Source: Porphyra umbilicalis (Eukaryota > Rhodophyta > Bangiophyceae > Bangiales > Bangiaceae). Taken from it: 64,000 nucleotides of DNA. Both the position numbers and the translations under genes were made by a program. Location: positions 62,001 to 126,000 of the forward strand of contig KV918795.1 in NCBI GenBank assembly GCA_002049455.2, given 5' to 3'. A model generated the notes under the pieces. It saw only the letters and a program-made list of their open reading frames with translations. It was not told where the DNA came from and made no database searches. Positions 20,191 to 29,402 of the stretch are shown here, piece by piece (within the stretch, counting starts at the first letter, position 1; every line of letters starts with the position of its first letter).

Positions 20191-20584
20191 TGCAGCGCTG
20201 AGGAGTGTCTCGTGGCGCGCCCACACGCGTACGTGGCGCGTCGATCGCATATTTGCCGTGTTTGATCGACTACATTTGAGTATGATCGCTGCATTTGACC
20301 GCTGCGCGCGCCGATATTCAGCCGAGCGAACACACGACTGCTTGCTGTCAGCGGCACGATCGCAGTGTCGGCTTGCAGTGCGCCACGCTCACACAGTTTA
20401 GAAGACATTTGGGGAGCGAGCCGTCCAGCAACGCCCACGCTTTCTGTTCACATGCGGGTTGACATGTAGCCCCGGTTTTTACTAACTCCATTCCGTGTGC
20501 GGTGCGACGGTTCGGACGCGCGTCGCATAGCTCAAATTGGCCACTAGGAGGCCTCCACGTTGCTTTCTAAAAAGAATGAAATGA

Positions 20585-20614
20585 GTTCGGATCGGACGTT
20601 GGTGGCTATGCTCT
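20585..20614 (-). repeat. Right terminal inverted repeat
   Basis: This 30-bp end reads gttcggatcggacgttggtg and on to gctatgctct, then TA. It is the inverted partner of 11443-11477. Confidence 0.75.
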
Positions 20615-20616
20615 TA

Positions 20617-20990
20617 CATCTCATACACTCGATAGAGGCTAAAAAGCCACACCAGGACGGTCGTAGGATAACCACGGCGCATTGTGTCCTTTTAGCTAGC
20701 CCAGCCACCCCAAAATCGTGCTTATGAGTCGCCTGCGGAGGCGGTACACTGCCACGGCACTCTAGGCCCTCCCTTAAAGACCCGTAGGCTCCCCGCGCAC
20801 ACGTAGTCGTGGCCCATGACAAGTTATGGGCGAAGGTATCACAAACATACTACACCGACGCTGGCCGCTACCGCAGCCGGCTGCTCCCACACAATCATCA
20901 CCACCAGCTGCCCCACCCACACCCGACGGCCGCGGAACACCCACCCCAACAACCGCCACACACCACCCGCCACCGACAGCACGCCCTCCC
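20617..20990. other. Flank of the DNA transposon
   Basis: This is ordinary-composition DNA immediately outside the right TIR. It contains no repeat or ORF I can support. Confidence 0.3.
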
Positions 20991-20999
20991 GCCAAGGGG

Positions 21000-22240
21000 T
21001 CGCCGTCCCCGACCGCCGGCGGGGGCGGCGGCCAGCGGCGGGAGAGGTGGACAGGGGCGGGGGCGGCGCCAGCAAGGGTGGTGGCGGCCAGAGCCGGGAG
21101 CGGCGACAGCGGCAGGTGTGGCGACAAGAGGCGGGGGAGGCGGCCAGGGGCGGGGGCGGCGCCAGCAGCGGGGCCCACGGCCAGGGGCAGAGGCGGCGGC
21201 AGCAGTGGGAGCCGCGGCCAGAGGCGGGGGCGGCAGCGGCGGCGGCGACGGCGGTGGCGGCGGGGGCGGAGGCGGCGGCGAGGGCCGGGACGGCGGGCCG
21301 GGGCCGCGGGGGCGGCGGGGGCCGGGGCAGAGGCGGAGGCGGTGGCGGCGGGGGCGGCGGGGGCGGCGGGGGTGGCGGGGGCCGGGGCGGGGGCGAGGGC
21401 GGCGGCGGCGGGCCGGGGCGCGGGCGAGGGCGGCGGCGGCGGCGGCGGCGGGGGCGGGGGCCGCGGCGGCGGCGGGGGCCGCGGGGGCGGCGGGGGCCGG
21501 GACAGGGGCGGGGGCGGCGGCGGCGGGGGCTGTGGCGGCCGGGGCGGGGGCGGCGGCGGCGGCGACGGGGGCAGCGGCGGCCGGGGCGCGGGTGGGGGCG
21601 GCGGCGGGGGCGGCGGCGGCGGCGAGGGCCGGGGCGAAGGCGGGAGCGGTGGCGGCGGGGGCAGCGGCGGCGGCGGGGGTGGCGAAGGCCGCGGCGGGGG
21701 CGGGGGCGGCGGCGGTGCCGGTGGCGGCGGCGGCGGCGGGGGCGGCGGCCGGAGCGGCGGCGGCGGCGAGGGCCGGGGCGGGGGCAGGGGTGGCGGCGGC
21801 GGCGGGGGCGGGGATGGCGGCGGCGGCGGCGGCGGCGGGGGCGGGGGCCGCGGCGGCGGCGGGGGCCGCGGGGGCGGCGGGGGCCGGGACAGGGGCGGGG
21901 GCGGCGGCGGCGGGGGCGGTGGCGGCCGGGGCGGGGGCGGCGGCGGCGGCGACGGGGGCAGCGGCGGCCGGGGCGCGGGTGGGGGCGGCGGCGGGGGCGG
22001 CGGCGGCGGCGAGGGCCGGGGCGAAGGCGGGAGCGGTGGCGGCGGGGGCAGCGGCGGCGGCGGGGGTGGCGGGGGCCGGGGCGGGGGCGGGGGCGGCGGC
22101 GGCGGCGGGGGCGGGGATGGCGGCGGCGGCAGCGGCGGCGGGGGCGGGTGCGGCCGGGGCCGGGGCGGGGGCCGCAGCGGCGGCGGCGGCGGGTGCGGCA
22201 GGGGCGGCGGAAGGTGCGGGCAGGCCGCGGCCGGGCGGTG
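21000..22240. repeat. GGC-rich low-complexity block with 387-bp duplication
   Basis: About 1.2 kb consists almost only of ggc, ggg and gcc words and is open in five or more frames. Two segments of roughly 240 bp repeat at a 387-bp offset: the landmark gggacaggggcgggggcggc occurs near 21499 and again near 21886, and the ends diverge where ggggtggcgaagg becomes ggggtggcggggg. Translations are poly-Gly/Arg, poly-Ala or Pro/Ala without a domain, so no gene is called. Strong G-quadruplex potential on the plus strand. Confidence 0.75.
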
Positions 22241-22392
22241 CGCAGGGGCGCGTCGCCCGCAGATCGACGGTGGCCAGGGACACGTTGCGGCTGTTTCTCA
22301 ACGAGAGTGTAAGCTAATATTTCCACCAATGAGATGCATGCGCGCAGCCTTCAACGCCGGGGGCAGCCTTCAATGTAGGCTGCCTTTACCTC

Positions 22393-22430
22393 ACTTGACA
22401 CACCCCCAGTTACTTGACACACCCCCAGTT
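22393..22430. repeat. Two tandem 19-bp units
   Basis: The unit acttgacacacccccagtt occurs twice head to tail. It lies about 360 bp before the transposon-derived ORF at 22791. It may belong to the end of that element, but no inverted partner was found by eye. Confidence 0.7.
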
Positions 22431-22790
22431 AAGGGCGGACATTGGGATCTGGACACGTTTCGCCATAACAGCCGCCACGTGAACATTTTCTGCCTTTCAC
22501 AGAAGTCTTGCACCGCCGGTGCAACAACAAAGACGCGCGCCTACGAGCCGCCACCCCCCCTCTCCCCCCATCTATGTGCAGCGGCAGAGTGATTCGGCGG
22601 CTGCCACGGGGATATCTTTGTACCCCCCGTAACCTGAGTCCGGTTTTTCGCGCCTGGTGACCCCACAGGCATGGCGTCGTCAGCCAGCCTACCTCCTCCT
22701 CCGCCTTGCTCCCAAAGGTACGTACACGTTTGTCAAAAAAGCAATAAAAAAGCAACATCTATTTTCCCTGTTGTTTGCTGCACCTGAGAG

Positions 22791-24776
22791 ATGAACTCGT
22801 GGGGTACCAGTGGCCCCGGGTGGGTCCCCTGTGCTGACCTCAAAATTTTCTGTCTGGTCGTTGGGGCTGTCTGGTGCACTCATGTCTGGCTTTCGTGTCT
22901 GGCTTTCCACAGCGACGCCGCTTCGGCCGCTCTGCGCGCTCTTTTCTCTCAGCAGGACCACGCATTCGTGTGTGTTTTGTGTCACCAAGCATGCCTGCGC
23001 ACTAACGCGGCGGCGGAGGCGTTGGTGGCACGGCGGGACGCCGGGCTGTTGACGAACGCTGCCCAGCACGCATTTCTCGACGCAATGCCCCAGCGCCGGT
23101 GCAAAGTGGCGGGCTGGAAGGTGCCCGGCGGGGTGCACAGGAGCTCCTGCAGTGCATGCTATCGTCGCTCCCCTGCCACGGCGCCCAAGCCGCGCGTCAT
23201 GTGTGCATCCAAGATTCATGACAAAGTCTCCACAAACAAGGCACCCACTGCGCACCCATCACCTGGAATTATGCCTTTCCTGTGGTCAGGGGCAAAAGCG
23301 GCGGAGCAAGCCGGGCTCTCTCGCCTCGATCTCGAGAAGGTGTGCCCGGCCTGTCGCACACTAGCGGAGAAGCGCAACCGCTCTGCAGCCCCTTCTATCG
23401 GACCGCTTGCGTGCCCACAGCCTGGGGCCCCAAGTGCGGGAGGTCCAGCTGCGCACCAGAGCGCGGATGTGTCCCTCTCGCTCGCGCGGGTGGAGGGACC
23501 CGCCCTGACTGGGAGTGTGGCCGGGGAACCAGCAATGTGTGCGTCGACGGGCAGCGCGGCCGTCGCAGCCGCTGGTCCGACAGGGTGTGGCGCTGGCCGG
23601 GCGGTGGACGCGGTTGGGGATTGTGCACGGGCCACCGAGGCGGCAACGGTGGGCAGTGCCTACGTCGCATCTGGGGCACTCACTGGCAGCGGGGCAGGCC
23701 TTGAGGCGCGCGCTGCCGGGCCCAGCGTCGATTTGGCCATTGCCACTGTGATTGCCGCCTGTGGCTCCCTGGGCGAAGCCCAGCGGCGGTCCGTCGATGC
23801 CATTGTGAGCGCACATCTCGTGGCTGAAAATCCGAAGGTATTCCGGGCCAGGTCGGGCAACGGACGGGATATTCTCTACACCCGCCAGACAGTGCCCCAC
23901 AAGGCCATCGTGGGCCCGAGACAAGCCCGTCGACGGTCCCTCGAAGCGTTGTCGGCGGTCGCAAGACTGTGCCGCGACAGCGAGGCGGCCGTGGAGAAGA
24001 TCCTTGGTGACGTGTGTCGGCGGGCCCAGGACGCTGGCATTATTGGATCCTCTGAGACCTGGCAGCGGATCCGCCCCCTCATGGGCGGGTCTCTGAGCGG
24101 ACTTGCAAGTGCGGCGGAGATGCGCGCTGATGGCCGGGTGGCCTTCTCCGAGGTCCGCAACCATGTGACCTCTACGCCTGTGGGGGCCACGCTGGTGAGC
24201 GTGCGGGCAGCTGTCGAGGCCCTGGTGGCAGATCTTGTGGCCCGCAACCAGTTCATCGAGCGGCCCGTTGAAGGACATCCGGCCGGGGAGATTCTGCTCT
24301 CCTTTGGCCTCGACAAGGGCGGTCGACAGAGTTCGTGCAAGGCCATCCTCGCTTGTGTCAACCAGCCTCATCCATGCAGCCGGGACAACACAATCCTTTT
24401 TGGGGTCTTCCATTGCGAGAAGGACGACTACCACTCGTTGGCAGCTATGGCAGAGCTGTTTGCACCTGATTTAGAGGACCTACGGAGCAACGGAATAACC
24501 GTGGCGGGCGTCACGCGAGTAGGGCACCTGATCCTGATCGGGGACTACTCTTTCACTACCTCCATTGACGGACACGCAGAGGCTAGCTGCCGTTTCCGTG
24601 CGTGTACTGCTGCTGCCTCACGCGGCCGTCTGCCATCAGTTGGAGACACTTTCCAAGATATGCCGATTACGGCACTATGCAGGACGGCAGCCGCGCCGCG
24701 CGCATGCCCCGCACGCTCCTTCAAAAAATGGAAATGGCGGCGCTGTTTGTCGACGGGCCTCTGCCGACGATGGTAG
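22791..24776 (+). CDS. Transposon-derived DKGG-family protein, N-terminal part (frameshifted)
   Basis: This 661-codon frame has an N-terminal Cys-rich zone with paired cysteines (CVLCHQAC about residues 63-70, CSAC, CPAC), suggesting zinc binding. An Ala/Gly-rich linker and a conserved-looking region follow: LSFGLDKGGRQSSCKAIL, NTILFGVFHCEKDDYHSL and LILIGDYSFTTSIDGH. The order DKGG, then NT-x-IF/LFG, then GDY-x-F, recalls a family of unnamed transposon-derived proteins that I know from cnidarians, other invertebrates and fish. The two Asp (in DKGG and GDY) may be part of a DDE/RNase H-like catalytic core, which is inference. The expected next block (PC-x2-C) is found one frame over near 24597, so a single-base indel close to 24590 separates this part from 24602-25813. 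Residues after about 24600 in this frame are not real. Confidence 0.55.
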   Translation: MNSWGTSGPGWVPCADLKIFCLVVGAVWCTHVWLSCLAFHSDAASAALRALFSQQDHAFVCVLCHQACLRTNAAAEALVARRDAGLLTNAAQHAFLDAMPQRRCKVAGWKVPGGVHRSSCSACYRRSPATAPKPRVMCASKIHDKVSTNKAPTAHPSPGIMPFLWSGAKAAEQAGLSRLDLEKVCPACRTLAEKRNRSAAPSIGPLACPQPGAPSAGGPAAHQSADVSLSLARVEGPALTGSVAGEPAMCASTGSAAVAAAGPTGCGAGRAVDAVGDCARATEAATVGSAYVASGALTGSGAGLEARAAGPSVDLAIATVIAACGSLGEAQRRSVDAIVSAHLVAENPKVFRARSGNGRDILYTRQTVPHKAIVGPRQARRRSLEALSAVARLCRDSEAAVEKILGDVCRRAQDAGIIGSSETWQRIRPLMGGSLSGLASAAEMRADGRVAFSEVRNHVTSTPVGATLVSVRAAVEALVADLVARNQFIERPVEGHPAGEILLSFGLDKGGRQSSCKAILACVNQPHPCSRDNTILFGVFHCEKDDYHSLAAMAELFAPDLEDLRSNGITVAGVTRVGHLILIGDYSFTTSIDGHAEASCRFRACTAAASRGRLPSVGDTFQDMPITALCRTAAAPRACPARSFKKWKWRRCLSTGLCRRW

Positions 24777-25813
24777 ACCCACCGGCGGCCGCGAGGACCC
24801 TGTCCTACGAGCGTCGGCCACTGATGGTTTTAGCACCCGAAGATATTGTGCCGATGCCCTTGCACGCTACACTAGGCGTGAGCCCGTGGATGCTGTCGCT
24901 GGGGGTGAAGACGGTTGCATTTGACGCGGGCGCGGAGCGGGCCGAGGCGTATGCGGTGGCGCTTGCTGGCGCGCTGCGGCAGGACGTGGGCGTATCTCCG
25001 GTCCCCTATTGGGGAGGCACGTTCGAGGAAAATGCGTGCCACAAGATTGGGAGGTGCCTCGCAGCCGTTTGCGACGTGCTGGAGGGTTTCGTGCTTCCCG
25101 CGCGTGCCGCGGCCTATCGGCAAACGTGTGAGCTGTGGACCGCTCTGCTGCCGGTATTGAACCGAGCAGTTATCTTTGGGGCCGACGAACGGTCCACCTT
25201 CCGGCGGCCAGCAGCCGATTTTGTGGACCTCCTCCGTTCCAGTTTGGAGTGGGCAAGCATCACGCCCCAGCTACATGTACTCGTATGTCACGCTGCTGAT
25301 TGGCTGGAAACGTATGGGTCCTTTTGGCTCTTCTCCGAGCAGGGACTCGAGGCCTGGCACGGGTACTTCAACCAGAATGCCACGGTTTTTGCAGCGGAAT
25401 CTTTTTTGGCGAGTTGCGTGCGGTTGGTGGAACGGACCGCCGTGAGCCGGGGCCCTGGTGATCTCGTGTTCAACCGTGAGAAGCGTTGGGCTTCGGCTGC
25501 CGCGGATGCTCGGTGTGCCAAGCGGCCTGAAGACCTGCGGACCGCTCGGGCTCGAATCGCCGCCGGTCGCGGCACGCGCCAGTCGGCGGCCTGCGCGGCC
25601 ACGTCACGTGCCAACGCCGACAAGTGGGCTTCTAACGTCTACCGGGCGGCGGTTTGCAAAATTGCAACCTACCGTGCTGGGCCCGGATTGGCCGGCGGGG
25701 CGGCTGCCGCCGCATCTGCGGCTGAAGCTGCTGCGGTGGCGGAGAACCAGGCGCTTCTCGAGAGGGCAGAGGCGATCTGTCTGGAAGCACTGCTGGAGGA
25801 CTGGACCAATTAA
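24602..25813 (+). CDS. Transposon-derived DKGG-family protein, C-terminal part
   Basis: This frame continues the protein above. It starts in the Cys cluster (CVYCCC just upstream of the first Met). It has a helical region (RTLLQKMEMAALFVDG) and then SLEWASITPQLHVLVCHAADWLETYGSFWLFSEQGLEAWHGYFNQ at about residues 215-260. The pattern K/Q-LH-x-L-x2-H ... G-x3-L-F-S/G-E-Q-G-x-E-x2-H is the characteristic C-terminal block of the family; its Glu could be the third catalytic acid, by inference. An Arg/Ala-rich helical tail ends at a normal stop. Apart from the one frame break no stop codon interrupts the roughly 1,000-residue protein. The break is either a sequencing/assembly indel or a recent inactivation. 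Confidence 0.55.
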   Translation: MYCCCLTRPSAISWRHFPRYADYGTMQDGSRAARMPRTLLQKMEMAALFVDGPLPTMVDPPAAARTLSYERRPLMVLAPEDIVPMPLHATLGVSPWMLSLGVKTVAFDAGAERAEAYAVALAGALRQDVGVSPVPYWGGTFEENACHKIGRCLAAVCDVLEGFVLPARAAAYRQTCELWTALLPVLNRAVIFGADERSTFRRPAADFVDLLRSSLEWASITPQLHVLVCHAADWLETYGSFWLFSEQGLEAWHGYFNQNATVFAAESFLASCVRLVERTAVSRGPGDLVFNREKRWASAAADARCAKRPEDLRTARARIAAGRGTRQSAACAATSRANADKWASNVYRAAVCKIATYRAGPGLAGGAAAAASAAEAAAVAENQALLERAEAICLEALLEDWTN

Positions 25814-26002
25814 ATGTGTAGATTCTTGTGCCACAGTATCAAGGGGGGCGCTCCGATGTCCCGACTTTGCGCTTCCAGCTGCGGCTGGCGACGCAGGCAC
25901 AGCGGGACGGGCCGATATTGGGCATCCGCCCCAGACGAGTGACAGGTGCCCTAGATTCAACGGAACCGGATCACGAGAGATGGCCTGCGCAGGTGATCCG
26001 GC

Positions 26003-26752
26003 GTGATCCGGATCATGAACGCGCTGACGACGGCGGAGTCGTTTGAAAGAGGGTCGATAGTTTTGGATGTCTCTTTGATGCCTCCTTTGCAATTCGTGGC
26101 GGCTGAGGCCGGCACAGACGCAATGGAGCGTTCTTGCGTGAGACAGCTCACACAAACCGTGACACGCCTGCAAAAAGTCGATTATGACCGTGCCACAATT
26201 TCACTGAAGTCACATTTAGCTGACACCGCAGCTTCCAGCCAATGGATAGCCGAGAATCCCAATGTCCGCGCTATCAGTGTATTAACTGGGGGTGGACAAT
26301 GGCGATCATCGTCATTCAGGCTCTGTGACCTTATCTTGACGGTGAGCACAAGTGAACGTGATCGACTAGAATATGTCTGTGGTCTGAACGGCGCAGCAGA
26401 AGTGTTCGCAAATTTGGTGAAAAAGAGATCCATGGACGGCAGCCACGCGATCTCGGTTGCAGTGACACAGGCGCGAGCAGTGGCCGCAAGCGCCCAATCA
26501 GTGTCATTATCTCACTTCTGCCTCCGTTGTGTGGCGCCCGGTAACGTGGTGAGACGCGTGGGGGCATCACTTTCTGACAGTCGACCCGGGTCGAAAAACC
26601 GACCTAAGGTCACGAGGTGGCCTCTCCAATCGTGTTCGTGTGCGAAATACATATGGCACATCCGCAAAAAATGGACCCCTTCCTTTTGCGGGCGACACAT
26701 GCCGGGAAACATGCTGTCAGCAAACGTGTGGCATCAGCAGCCATTGGCATGA
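26003..26752 (+). CDS. Hypothetical protein, unknown
   Basis: A 249-codon frame lies in a stretch of balanced base composition, unlike the GC-rich genes around it. It has no recognised domain. A central part (ENPNVRAISVLTGGGQW, CDLILTVSTSERDRLEYVCGL) looks protein-like, while the last 40 residues are Cys/His/Trp-rich and may be out of frame. It could be a remnant of an older mobile element or chance. Low confidence. Confidence 0.2.
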   Translation: MIRIMNALTTAESFERGSIVLDVSLMPPLQFVAAEAGTDAMERSCVRQLTQTVTRLQKVDYDRATISLKSHLADTAASSQWIAENPNVRAISVLTGGGQWRSSSFRLCDLILTVSTSERDRLEYVCGLNGAAEVFANLVKKRSMDGSHAISVAVTQARAVAASAQSVSLSHFCLRCVAPGNVVRRVGASLSDSRPGSKNRPKVTRWPLQSCSCAKYIWHIRKKWTPSFCGRHMPGNMLSANVWHQQPLA

Positions 26753-26759
26753 GCGCATT

Positions 26760-28002
26760 TGTGGACCGGTAGTATTTTCTAAGCATCTCGGGTGCACAGA
26801 CCATTCACGGTTTCCTCTATTGAGACCTCTATTGAGAAACGCAGCCGACCGTGGAAAAATGCAAGGCCGCGAGCTGGAGTTTTCCATTAGAAAGCTGTTT
26901 TGCATCACGGCCACCCTCGAGTCTGGATTCCCCCCCCTCGCCGATCGTCGGCATGTTGCCCTTGTTCCCCCTTTCTCCAATCGTATCAACGCTGTCGGCA
27001 GAGGTGCCTGGCGCGACACCAGGGGCCGTGTCGCGTCGTCATCGGGCGGTGTTTGTTGCTGCGTAGCCCAGCCCCAACGCCTAGAACCCGTCTCCGGCAG
27101 CGGTCCAAGGTTGCGCACACGTCCTTGGCAGTTGACGGGCTCGAGTCATCGTCCGGAGTTAGTGGTGGCGCTGCAGCCGAGGCTCTTTGGGCGGGGACAG
27201 CGTCGGCGGGAGGCGGGCCTGCCGGTTGTCTTGAGGCGGCATTGGTGGTGCAGCCACGGCGCCGTGGGCGGGCACGTCGTCGGGCGGATGCTGTTAGGCC
27301 CGTCGTCCGGCGGCGACTGCGTTGCCGCTGCAGCCGCGGAACCGCCGGCGGATTTGCAGTTAGTGGGTGGCGGGCCGGCCCCTTTATGGGCGGCAACGAT
27401 GCAGCGCAGCGGCAGTGCTCCTGGCGGGCACGACGTTGTCGCGGGCGGCTCTCTCTGCCGTCGTCGGGTGGCGGTCGTCGGGTGGTGTCGCTGCAGACGA
27501 GGCAGCAAGACGTGCGGTCACGTGGTTTGTCGGGGGCGGACGCGAAAGTGGTTGCGCGGCATCTGTTAACGCGCGGACGCCCCGCCGCGTGAGCTCGAGT
27601 CGTCAGGGGGGGCTGGGCGGCTCGATTGTCGTGTGGCGCTTGTTGCCGCGCGGTCGCCGCGCCGCGTGCGGTCACGTGAATCGGCGGGGGCGGACACGGC
27701 GGTCGTCGCACGGCGTCCTTTTACGCGCGCACGCGGCGCCGCGTGCGGTTGAGGCGTTGCGGGAGGGTGTGCGCGTCCGCGGTCGCTCGGCGTCTGTTGC
27801 GTGGCGGACGAGGCGCTGGGTGCGGTCAGGTCGTTGGCGGGCTGCGTTCGAGGCGCTGGTTGCGCGGCGTCTGTCGCAGTGCGGATTCTTGGCGGCAGGC
27901 ATTCGAGTGGCCGGGCGAGGTCTGCCGTGTAGCGGTGTCGGTGCGGCAGGCAGTCAAGTGGTTGGGAAGGCCCGGACGCGGCGGTGGCGTCGTCGTGGAC
28001 GC
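26760..28002. other. GC-rich DNA with short irregular repeats, no gene
   Basis: The sequence consists of gtcgtcgggcgg/gcggcg(t/c)-like words. Several frames are open on both strands without domains. The Val/Arg/Ala-rich translations are consistent with degenerate repeat DNA leading into the 76-78 bp array at 28003. Confidence 0.35.
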
Positions 28003-28340
28003 GCAAGTCGTGCGGTCGTCGGTCGGCCGCTGGTGTGGCGCGCACACGGCGCTGTTGCTCGTGTCACTGTCGTTGGGGGGCAAGTCGTGCGATCGTCGGT
28101 CGGCCGCTGGTGCGGCGCGCACGCGGCGCTGGTGCTCGTGGCATTGTCGTTGGGCGCAAGGCGTGCGGTCGACCGTCGGCCGCTGGTGCGGCGCGCACGC
28201 GGCGCTGCTGCTCGTGTCGTTGTCGTTTGGGCGCAAGTCGTGCGGTCGTCGCTCGGCGGCAGGTGGCGCGTGCACGCGGCGCTGCTTCGCGTGTCGTTGT
28301 CGTTTGGGCGCAAGTTGTGCGGTCGGCGGTCGGCAGGGGG
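28003..28340. repeat. Tandem repeat, 76-78 bp unit, five copies
   Basis: Copies start at 28003, 28081, 28157, 28233 and 28311, each beginning caagtcgtgcggtcgtcggt or a close variant. The shared body contains cgctggtgcggcgcgcacgc and ctcgtgtcgttgtcgtttgg. Spacing alternates 78, 76, 76, 78. The last copy ends about 30 bp before the first Met of the transposase remnant at 28370. Confidence 0.8.
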
Positions 28341-28369
28341 AGAGTCCGGTGTGCATTCGAGCGGGCATG

Positions 28370-29402
28370 TACAGTATTGAAGTGAGGTTTGTTGCGCTCG
28401 CCATGCTTCGCAACGGCGTAGCCCGTCAAGTCATATACGAAAACGTTGGCGTCAAGCGGTCGACTCTCAAACGGTGGGCGGCGTACCATCGCGACCAGGG
28501 ACCACCCTGGCGCGACCCCGTTCACCGAAACCTCCATACGACGAGCTGTTGATTCGATGACCGCCTGATGTTAGCACTCATCATTCTCGTTCGGGAGAAC
28601 CCCCGGGCACGCCTGCGCGAGCACGCGGCGATGCCTGCCGCGAAGCGCGACCACCCCAGCGGGGAGTTCGTGGGTCTGCGGTGCTCACGCAGCACAGTCG
28701 ACCTCCGTATGCGACGGCTGGGTTTCACGCGAAAGGTCGTCCTGCGGCCTTTTCGGGAGTCGCTGGACGCCGTTCGAAGAGCCCACGCCGTTGCTTGTTT
28801 GACGATCCCTCGGAGGTGCATCGTATCAGTCGACGTAACGAACACGGATGGCGGCGACATTTATCCGCCTGTACGGACGGGCGCTGGTCCAAGAGCGATC
28901 ACGGGAGCGCGGCCGGGATCCGCGGTCTGTGCCCAGGACCAGCACGACGATGGCTGTTTCGTCTGACGGGAGCATCCTCGGCTTCCAGGCCGTGGTTGTG
29001 CGCGAGGGGGGGCTGAAGGCGGCGGACTGGCGTCACTTTATGCACCTTCTGATGCCGAAGCTCGGTATGTGGGTGCCTGGGCGGCCGTGGCATCTATAGC
29101 CGTCCAATTGCGTGGTCATGTTTGACAACGCGCTCATACACAATATCATGGGCGACACCTTCCTGGGCAACAACGGCGTACCGTTTTTGCGTCTTCCTGC
29201 CTACAGCCCGGACCAGCAGCCAATCGAAGGTGTTTTCAACGACCTGAAGGTGAATATTCGAAATCTGGTCTACGTGCGACCCGATTTGCTAGACGATTCG
29301 CACTTGTTGCAGGCCCGGGCGGCAAGTTTCATCACGCGCCGCCAAGTAATTGGCCAATTTGATCGTGTCGAAAAGGTCCTATCATCGATCCTTGTAGAAT
29401 AA
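28370..29402 (+). pseudogene. IS630/Tc1-mariner-type DDE transposase remnant
   Basis: The N-terminal MYSIEVRFVALAMLRNGVAR and VGVKRSTLKRWAAYH form the paired-type helix-turn-helix of this superfamily. The frame is broken by a TGA at 28550-28552 and frame changes there and near 28840. Next come LALIILVRENPRARL and RCSRSTVDLRMRRLGFTRK, the second HTH region. The catalytic core has VSVDVTNTDGG (first Asp, degraded), MFDNALIHN (second Asp) and PAYSPDQQPIEGVFNDLK (Glu), with 33 residues between the last two acids. A TAG lies at 29097-29099. The gene ends LSSILVE at 29402. At least two stops and two frame changes make it non-functional. No TIR pair was located. Confidence 0.8.

Larger units (their letters stand above)
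11443..20614. mobile_element. PIF/Harbinger-type DNA transposon, 9.17 kb, with TIRs
   Basis: Nearly matching inverted repeats lie at 11443-11477 and 20585-20614. They share the outer 19 bases (agagcatagccaccaacgt) and an inner ccgatccgaac, with 5 extra bases on the left. Both ends abut the dinucleotide TA (11441-11442 and 20615-20616). Between them are a Harbinger DDE transposase on the plus strand and, convergent to it, a SANT/Myb-like ORF1 on the minus strand, the normal two-protein set of PIF/Harbinger elements. Both subterminal zones contain tttgatcga. Direct evidence is the TIR pair and the coding content. That these TIRs belong to this transposase is inference. A TA duplication is unusual for Harbinger, whose target duplication is normally 3 bp (TWA). 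Confidence 0.65.

Noticed and set aside
20809..22592. Four frames of about 470-590 codons, Gly/Arg-, Ala- or Pro-rich
   Set aside because: All frames and both strands are open because of GGC low complexity; no unique sequence with coding character.
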